A stretch of 64,000 nt of DNA from Pleodorina starrii (Eukaryota > Chlorophyta > Chlorophyceae > Chlamydomonadales > Volvocaceae): NCBI GenBank assembly GCA_030267565.1, contig BRXU01000020.1, positions 1,179,001-1,243,000 of the forward strand, in the 5' to 3' direction. Made by a program: the position numbers and the translations under genes. The notes below the pieces were generated by a model. The model ran no database searches. It had not been told where the DNA came from and worked only from the letters and a program-made list of their open reading frames with translations. This document shows positions 57,474-64,000 of this stretch, piece after piece (the first letter of the stretch is position 1; every line of letters begins with the position of its first letter).

Positions 57474-58520
57474 TTACGCCCCATCACGCCATTTAGAACC
57501 TGATGATAGGCATCGGACCCACCGCTGCCACCGACCTGCGCCTTCCTTCACCTCCGTGGCCTCCGCATCCTGCGTCCGGCGCGCCAAGTCCTGCAGCCGC
57601 TCCAACCCCACCGCCAACTCCGCCTTGCCAGCAGCCAGCTCCTCCCGGCTCGCCGCCGCCTGCGCCTCGCGCTCCGACAGGGCCGCGGCGCGCTGGTCCG
57701 CGGCCGCCTGCTGCACCTGGGGAGTAGGAACGAGGAAGCCGCAGTGAAGGGATGGAGCACGACGCCAGCTGCTGCGCCCACCGCGCCAGCCGCGCCTCGG
57801 CGTCCGCCACGTCCCGCTCCCGCGCCACCACCTCCTCCACCCGCCTCTCCAGCTCGCCCAACAGTGCCGCCTCGCGAGCCGCCGCCACCGCCACGCGCTC
57901 GCCCGCTCGCGCCCCCGCCGCCGCCACACGCTCCCCGGGCCTCCGTGGCCGCCTCCGCCTCCACGGCGGCGGCGCGCGCCTCGGCAGCGGTCGCGCGCTC
58001 GGCCGCACCGCGCGCCGCTGCCTCCGCCTCGGCCTGCTTTGCCGCCTCGGCCGCCTGGAGGGATTTCAGCTCCTGGCGGGCCTGGCTGACCTCCTTCATG
58101 GATGCCTCATAAGGCAAAACACCAAGCGCACTTTTTCGGAAAGAAGAAGTCTCCGGCAACAGCACGGGGTGAAGCAAGGTGTGGCATGAACCCTAAGTGC
58201 ATATGCTCAGTACCTGCTAGCCGCTGAGTAACATGGCCAAGCGCTACTGTGCATCGGCGCGAAGTGCTGTGCGCAGCGCCTGAACGAAAACTGTGGCTAC
58301 AGTGCTCGGGGGCAGGGCGGCCTCCCTTACCTCGACTTGCTGCTGCTGCTTGTCCAGCGTGCTGCTGCGGACCTGCAGCTTGCCCGCCAGCGCCAGCAGC
58401 TGGTTCCGCTACTCGCTGAGCGCCTCCGCAGCTCGCTCTCACGGCACGGCAGGGCCTGGGCCTCCGTGGCCGCCTGCTGCACCGCTGCCGCCGCGCGCAC
58501 CTGCAGACGCGCAGATTACA
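57474..58520 (-). pseudogene. Broken coiled-coil gene fragments (minus strand)
   Basis: From right to left: 58510-58325 encodes AAAAVQQAATEAQAL and, in a different frame, RNQLLALAGKLQVRSSTLDK after an in-frame TAG. 58110-57940 encodes VSQARQELKSLQAAEAAKQA and further heptads. The reading then shifts by one base near 57945 into GERVAVAAAREAALLGELER to QQLAS. 57716-57474, after a CCCCAG acceptor, encodes VQQAAADQRAAALSEREAQA and ends at TAA 57476-57474. The frame break, the stop and an incompatible splice phase between the last two pieces indicate decay. A further piece, AAAEHRKLQ before GTGCGG, lies at about 58950-58918. Long coiled coils suggest a structural protein; the family is not identifiable. 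Confidence 0.55.
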
Positions 58521-58989
58521 GCTCAAAAGGATGGCCAAGCTCCCTCGCTGCAGTTCCTCCTATCACTCAGTCAGAAGCCCACCATGGCTAACACACCCAC
58601 ACAGAACCCAACAGCCGATGCCCTCCCTCGTTGCACGTGCGAATGCGTTACATAAACTCACCCGTCGGCAATGCAGTGCGCGCGCGTGCATGCTGTTGAG
58701 TGCAGGATCCCTCGGACGGGCAAGTCAAGGGGCAATGGGGCAATAGAGCCAACGGGCAGGCCCGCTCCGTTTGGCGGCACACGTCAGCACCGCACACCCG
58801 CCTCAGCGCCAGCCCGGCCAACCAGTCGTGCGGTAGGCACCGGTTGATCCAGTGTTCGAACCCAGTGTCGAAACGACCCAAAACGACCCGCGCAGCCACC
58901 AGCCAGCCCACCGCACCTGGAGCTTCCGGTGCTCCGCGGCCGCCGGGCAGCTGTATGCCTCAAAACTCATATACAATATAAGTGCATGA

Positions 58990-59484
58990 ATGCCCTTTCG
59001 CACGCGTCTGTGCATACGTATTGTTATGTCATAAAAAAAGTCACACGAGAAGGCGTTGGAGGCAATCCTTTGTGAAGAAATGTATTCAACCATAAGCTTC
59101 GTTGCCGTTTGCTGGTAAGAGCGCTCGGAGAATGCTCGGGAGTCGGGACCAACCTCGAGTCACCTGCTCACCTCCTCGGACGAGTGGTTGGCAGTTCGTT
59201 GTATGGATCCGCGTTGATCACCCCAATCCGCAGGAAGCCCCAATGTCTTGGCGTTCGTCTGGTAATTTCATAAATCATGCAGACATACAGGTAACGCACA
59301 CGGGACAGGCATATCTGCTCTATTCTGGGTTCCGAGGCTTCCGACTGGTGTCACGCGCGGCACGGAGATGTCCGAAGGGTTTTTCCACGCCACGACACGT
59401 CAAGTCTGGACATGGGCTGACGGGTAGCAGGTGCCTAATAGGCATTTGCTAGCTATCTGTTAGCATTCTGCTAGGCACCACCTG
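58990..59484. other. Region without supported feature
   Basis: No gene recognised. GCTACC/GGTAGC-type short inverted motifs occur around 59420-59515 (GTAGCAGGTGCCTA, TAGGCACCACCTGCTAC), forming a small stem. Confidence 0.4.
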
Positions 59485-60291
59485 CTACGTATATGCTACC
59501 TGACCTGCTACCCTAGCATATAGGCCCCGGCTCGCGTAGGGGGAAACCCATTCGTACGAACCCGTTTGCCCGACGAAGAAGGTGAAGTAAACAAGTGATA
59601 ACCTGGCCGGTATGTATGCAAAAGTGTCATACCTGAGGGATGTGTATGCCAGTGCGCGGAAACGATTTGGGTACGAGGAAACCGCCAGACGTATGCTGAG
59701 GCGCTTGAGCCTCACGACGCAAGTAATGTTGTGAGAAAGCGCCAAGCTGATCAAATGGCGCATGTCACCAAACATGCTGACCCGCACAGCTGTCGCGGAG
59801 GAAACATGCATTTGGGACACAACGCGGTGCTGCCAGCAGTGTTCGTAGCACAAGCATCGAAGAGTAAAATGCTTGCCAGTAAGTTGCTGCAAACGCTCAA
59901 ATTCAGACCGGAGGATAGTGCGATCGTCACGAGGCGAGGAAACGGCAAGGAGAGGCACGCTGGAGTTCGTCTTAGCACTGGGCTTACACATTCGCGAAAA
60001 CACGGACGCCCGAGCGTCAGTAAGTCCAAAGTCAGACGGACGCGCGCGCTTAGCCGTCACAGGAGGCGTACGCACACCGATCTCAGATACGCCAGTAATC
60101 GACTCAACTACATCAGGGCCATTGCGCAACGCATTCGCAACGTCCGAGTCGTTCGTAACACCGCGGTACGAGGCATGGGAAAGCCCACCCAAGCCAGACA
60201 CGGCCCCGCACGAGAACGAGCTACCTTGGGGCCGAGTCCCCTCACCAAGGGCTCCCGCGAAAGCCAGCACAGCAAGGAGCCCAACTGCCAC
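59485..60291 (-). CDS. Unassigned open frame, probably transposon-derived
   Basis: About 268 codons are open on the minus strand. The first part (VAVGLLAVLAFAGALGEGT) overlaps the dispersed repeat shared with 50435-50640. Later it reads FERLQQLTGKHFTLRCLCYE and FGDMRHLISLAL. There is no ATG at the left limit of the frame, so if coding it needs an upstream exon. I recognise no family with confidence. Confidence 0.3.
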   Translation of the reverse strand: MAVGLLAVLAFAGALGEGTRPQGSSFSCGAVSGLGGLSHASYRGVTNDSDVANALRNGPDVVESITGVSEIGVRTPPVTAKRARPSDFGLTDARASVFSRMCKPSAKTNSSVPLLAVSSPRDDRTILRSEFERLQQLTGKHFTLRCLCYEHCWQHRVVSQMHVSSATAVRVSMFGDMRHLISLALSHNITCVVRLKRLSIRLAVSSYPNRFRALAYTSLRYDTFAYIPARLSLVYFTFFVGQTGSYEWVSPYASRGLYARVAGQVAYT

Positions 60292-60362
60292 ACCACGACA
60301 GCCAAGGCGCTGCTACGGGAACCGCTCGCTAAGGGGCACAACCGCACGGTGGCCCGCAAGCC
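60109..60362 (-). repeat. Dispersed repeat segment, copy 2
   Basis: The reverse complement of this segment is about 80 percent identical by eye to 50435-50640, with the same order of blocks. It may be the 3' part of a second, strongly truncated LINE copy or a separate repeat family. Confidence 0.75.
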
Positions 60363-60843
60363 GGTTCCGGAGCCCGACCAGATCTCACAACTTCACCCTC
60401 GACAGCGTCTCTGCTCGCCACAAACACCGATATATATATATATATATAGCAAGACTCCCTCAACATACATCAGTCAGCCAGGTCACGGGGCCCAGATTCG
60501 CCACACTCCCTAAGCCTCGCCGTGAACCTGGATCCAAATCCGTGACCACAACTGTCATCCGAGCATCTAGTCAACCGGCGTTGGGACACTCCGTCGTTGG
60601 GACGAGACAACGAGCCCCCAAGAACTCAAGCCCCCGCCGACCTTCATAACACCCTTTGTATGTAGCCTGCTTCCAAACCCCCTCTGGTCCGCCACTCTCC
60701 GTGGCGATGCAGCCGCGCCCGCTGCTTGCCACGCAAGAGTCGCTGGCTGCAAGGCCCATCTATCCCGCAGCTACTCCTGCAAGCCCGCAGCTGCCGTACA
60801 TCCCTCGCTAGCTGCTCTGGCGCCCGCCACCGCCCGGGGCTGT
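60363..60843. other. Spacer downstream of the methyltransferase gene
   Basis: It contains a short TA microsatellite (about 60430-60448). No gene is supported; the minus-strand frame ending near 60570 lacks domains. Confidence 0.4.
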
Positions 60844-62283
60844 CTAGGGTTTCTTGAACACGAGCACGCCGTACTCCGCCGAGCCCAGCGCCATGGCAAA
60901 CGCCGTCATGGCGACTGCAACGAAGTTGGCGCCGGTCTCCTTGTGTTTGGCGCCGCCGCTGCACACGTAGGCGCGTACTGCCCACGGCAGCAGCAGCAGC
61001 AGCACATGCGCCACGCGCCAGCCCAGCGTCCAGAAGCCCAGCGCTTGCTTGGTTAGGTCCAAATCGTCTAGAAGGACCAGCCCGGCGGCCTCCGCCAGGG
61101 CGCGCCAAGTGGCTTTTGACGCCATGCGTCGGATGCGGAAGCCGCTTTCCGCCAGCTGTATTGCGGAATGTGCATGGCATAACAGCAGCAGCATAGCGCG
61201 GCGAGTGCCGGCCGCGGGCGCAGTAAGGGGCGATACGGTAAGCAGGGGCGATAAGCAAGGGGGCGCGCATGGAGGGGTGCAGAGGCGCATACGGTAATGC
61301 AAGGGCTCGGGGGCTGCGTGGTGGTTTGTTTCGTTTTTTCGAGTTTCAGGCTTTCACGTCGCCCCACCCACTGATTTTGCTCGGGCGTGCACGGGCCCCG
61401 GGAATGAAACAAAGAGAACCCCTGCTTCTTACCGGCCGACACCGCAGCCCGCAGCCCGCAGCACCCTTGGCCGTCGCACCTGCATCGCTTGTCGTACCTC
61501 CAACGGCAGACCTTCAAAACCGCTCCCCCGGTAACCGTCAACGACCACCAGCCGGCCGCCGGGCGCAAGCTGCTGCTGCGCAAACGCCAGGAAGCCCCTA
61601 AGCTTGTCGTCCGTGTCGAGATGGCAAAAGGACTCGATGCCAAACATGAGATTGAAAGGCCCCGAAACCGTGGGCGCGGACGCGTCATCTCGCAGAAAGG
61701 TTGCGTTCGATAACCCTAGTCTGCTGGCCCAGCACTGCGCCCAATCCACGTGTTCGGGGGTGATGTCTATACCGGTGAAGGACGCGCCAGGAAAGAGGTC
61801 GGCCAGGTAGACTGTGTTGGTGCCCTTGCCGAAGCCCACTTCCAACACCCGACCGCCACACACTCCGTCCCCCATCTGCGCCATCACGTACAGCAGCTGT
61901 CGCAGATGACCGCAATTCCTAAACGGCACAGGCCGCTGCGGCACGAGCGCAGAGTGCATTGCGGAGCTTCCGGTCGCGACGGCGAGCAGCTTGTAGTCAC
62001 GAAAAGTGGTATTACCATAGTATGCGACCACGCTCGTCTCGGAGTAGTTTTTGTTGAAGAACTCGTCTAACTGCATCACGCGCCCCAGGCGCGATAGGTC
62101 CTTTGCAAGCAAGCTGCGTGTAGGCCGAACACGCACAAAATAGATGCTCACACCAACACCAAATGTAAAATACGCTGCAAGCGTCGCCACGAGAAGCGCT
62201 GGGCTGACAAAGGCGGCTGCCACTGCTACGCCCGCAAAGAGCAGCACCAGCGCAATGGCACCGGCGACAGCCTGGAACAGCAT
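60844..62283 (-). CDS. Membrane-anchored class I SAM-dependent methyltransferase
   Basis: Two exons on the minus strand, 62283-61480 and 61155-60844, join in phase 0 (donor GTGCGA, acceptor TACAG) to 371 residues. Start ATG 62283 was chosen because the frame upstream has no other ATG before a stop. The N-terminus has two hydrophobic stretches (AIALVLLFAGVAVAAAFV and LLVATLAAYFTFGVGVSIYF), suggesting a membrane hairpin. The Rossmann methyltransferase motifs are clear: motif I VLEVGFGKGTNTVYLA, acidic-loop GIDITPEHVDWA, FNLMFGIESFCHLD and the post-III GGRLVVVDGY. The second exon carries a helical part with another hydrophobic segment (VAHVLLLLLPWAV) and ends with the typical last strand EYGVLVFKKP. 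Sterol, tocopherol and fatty-acid methyltransferases share this fold; the substrate cannot be told. Confidence 0.85.
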
Positions 62284-62376
62284 ATCTGACAGTATATACA
62301 GGACTTTTTGACGAAGTGACAAGGACGTATACGGACAAAGTATAGTTTAGCATATAGTGATCATCCGCAGCTTAGG

Positions 62377-62392
62377 TACATATATATGTACG
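62377..62392 (-). promoter_or_regulatory. Candidate TATA region of the methyltransferase gene
   Basis: The palindrome GTACATATATATGTAC lies about 95-110 bases upstream of the ATG at 62283 and could serve as a TATA box. Confidence 0.3.
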
Positions 62393-62585
62393 GCACATGT
62401 CACGTCTCGTATACTATGGTCATGATGTACTGATAACACTCTAAACGGTTGACGGTTGCGGCCGTTGCAGTTGTAAGGAATGATGAGCCGCTGCTGTATC
62501 ATCGTGTTCAGCGTATCGTCTTCCGTGCTTCCCACACAACTTGTAACGCCAACACAACCCTGCTGCTAGACCAGATACGACTACT

Positions 62586-62830
62586 GTCGTATGGTGCTGT
62601 TTGCCGTACTCCGCCCGTATGTACTGCTACCGTACACCGATGAATGTTGGTGGTGCGTGGCGCATATATACACACACACACGCCGCCGCACCCTTCCTCC
62701 CTGACTCCCTCTTCTTGACCTCGCTCCGAAAACCGAAAAACTCTTTCCCGCCATTTGAAAAATGGCTAGCAGCTCGTGCTTCCTGCTTTGTGCTTCGCGC
62801 TTCGCAGCGCACCCCTGCTGCCACAATTCA
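62586..62830 (+). mobile_element. Dispersed element, copy 2
   Basis: Matches the reverse complement of 45648-45880 in several long blocks, with a CA run (62669-62682) inserted in this copy. Ends are not defined. Confidence 0.7.
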
Positions 62831-63205
62831 CTGTAATAAGATGAAGAGAATAACAACAAGAGGACCTAATCATAAAAAGGTACTTGTCGTTTTGAAAAGC
62901 TACTCATCGCTCTAAAAAGGTGCTCATTTCAAAAATCCCAAAGTTGTGCATCGCAGTTTGGAGCCGCTGCCAGCCTCTGCCAGCCAGTAATCCACAGCCC
63001 TCGTTGCCGAGGCGGCTGCCACCATCGTAGCGACTGTACGGCATTGCCGTAGCTGCAGTCTCGCCCTTCCTACCCCTCCAGGTCCAACCCTCTCCATGAA
63101 ACAGCAGTCTCCATCCCTTGTCCCTTCTCGTGCCCTCCCCCCCCCACACTCCACGGCCCGTTGTGTACCTGCCCTGAACCTGCCCCCCTGAAGCCCTGAC
63201 ACTCC
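62831..63205. other. Sequence between dispersed element and right-edge gene
   Basis: No gene supported. It may include intron or 3' sequence of the minus-strand gene that enters from the right edge. AAAGGTACTTGTCG/AAAAGCTACTCATCG/AAAAGGTGCTCATT is a short degenerate repeat at 62876-62930. Confidence 0.4.
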
Positions 63206-63747
63206 CTATCCCCGCCCTGCATCCCTGCCCCCTCCCGCCGCCGCCGCCGCCGCCGCCGTGTCCCACGCCCCCCTACACGCCTCCGCCTCCACCTCCGCCT
63301 CCACCAACGCCCTCCGCATCATCCTCGCGTCCGCCAGCCGCCGCTGCCCCACCGCCTCCAACACCGCCAAACGCCTCCTGGCCACCCCCTCGCCGTCGCC
63401 GTCACCACCGCCGCCGCCGGCTTCGCCGCCGCAGGCTTCGCCGCCGCTGCCGCCGCCGCCGCCACCGATGCCCCATGCGATCCTCAGCAACTCCCGGTGC
63501 CAGCCCTCCAGCAGACTCGCACTGACCACGCGCTGACCCACCAGCGACTGACACCTGCGGGTGACCACCGCCGCCGCCGCCGCCGCTGCGGTGTCGACGT
63601 CGACGTCGACGGCGGCGGCGGCGGCACGAGGCGGCAGCGTCAGCACCGCCGCCGGCGGCCAGGCGCCCTCCCGCCCCGGCGCCATCGACTCCTCCAACTG
63701 TGCCGCCATGGAAGCCAGGCAGTCCAACAGCGACATCAGGTGGGGGC

Positions 63748-63779
<32 letters not shown>

Positions 63780-64000
63780 TCCGCGTTGGATGCGGCGGCG
63801 GCGGCGTCCGCGTTGGATGCGGCGGCGGCGGCGGTGGTGGTGGCGGCGGTGCGACGCAGGAAGGCGCGAAGGGAGCGGGCCATGCGGCCGGAGGCTGCAA
63901 GGTGACCCGACACGCGCGCGCGAAGCCTGGCGACGACATCGTCGTCGTCGTCGCCGCCGCCGCCGCCGACGTCACCAGCACCGCCGGCGCCAGCGCCGCT
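63206..64000 (-). CDS. Unidentified Ala/Gly-rich protein, partial at the right edge
   Basis: One frame is open from the window edge to a stop at 63208-63206. It starts with a Gly-rich stretch and five Asp, then ARLRARVSGHLAASGRMARS, alanine runs with two ASNADAAAAA repeats, HLMSLLDCLASMAAQLEES, RRCQSLVGQRVVSASLLEGW, and a probable helix RRLADARMMRRALVEAEVEAEA. Between them are Gly/Glu-rich spacers. The stop-proximal Ala/Gly part may already be intron. I recognise no domain. Third-position GC and the alternation of helix with homopolymer runs resemble the other genes here, which favours real coding. Confidence 0.45.

Noticed and set aside
58840..58885. Possible tRNA B-box (GTTCGAACCC)
   Set aside because: No matching A-box, no acceptor stem or anticodon arm could be paired around it.

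Overview
The window is nuclear DNA of a volvocine-type green alga (Chlamydomonas/Gonium/Eudorina/Volvox group). The evidence is a very GC-rich, intron-dense gene structure, a giant Ser-Pro/Pro-rich extracellular matrix protein of the kind this lineage makes, TTTTAGGG-type telomere-like motifs inside the sequence, TGTAA polyadenylation-like signals, and abundant simple repeats in introns. The species cannot be named from the sequence alone.

Layout. 251-3436 (+): 3' part of a GT34-family glycosyltransferase gene, cut by the left edge. 5554-6614 (-): complete SRP19 gene, convergent with the first and containing a GC-AG intron. 8500-10600: unassigned exon-like sequence, a 510-bp near-perfect palindrome and a frameshifted NEK-kinase fragment. 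12780-16520 (-): complete RWDD2-like gene (RWD plus DUF1115). 17651-23099 (+): complete SirB1/transglutaminase-like gene, divergent from the RWDD2-like gene. 24432-42845 (+): one nine-exon gene of about 18.4 kb for a predicted protein of about 5,000 residues. It has a signal peptide, a Cys-containing head, a Pro-rich rod of about 2,800 residues, a second extracellular domain, one transmembrane helix and a cytoplasmic tail of about 900 residues. This is the most striking object in the window.

43-60 kb is repeat territory. It holds a degraded L1-like LINE that appears to sit inside a 10-bp minisatellite of about 330 copies, nested inverted repeats including a hairpin with arms of about 470 bp, a non-autonomous hAT-like element with intact 8-bp target duplications, fragments of a broken coiled-coil gene on both strands, and copies of dispersed repeats. 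60844-62283 (-) is a two-exon membrane-anchored SAM methyltransferase. The right edge carries part of an unidentified minus-strand Ala/Gly-rich gene.

The genes do not form an operon or an obvious pathway. The GT34 transferase and the giant rod protein both fit cell wall/extracellular matrix biology, and SRP19 serves the secretory pathway, but their proximity is probably coincidental. Exon joins were chosen by eye from reading frame, splice consensus and family resemblance; all phases stated are consistent, but no transcript evidence was available.
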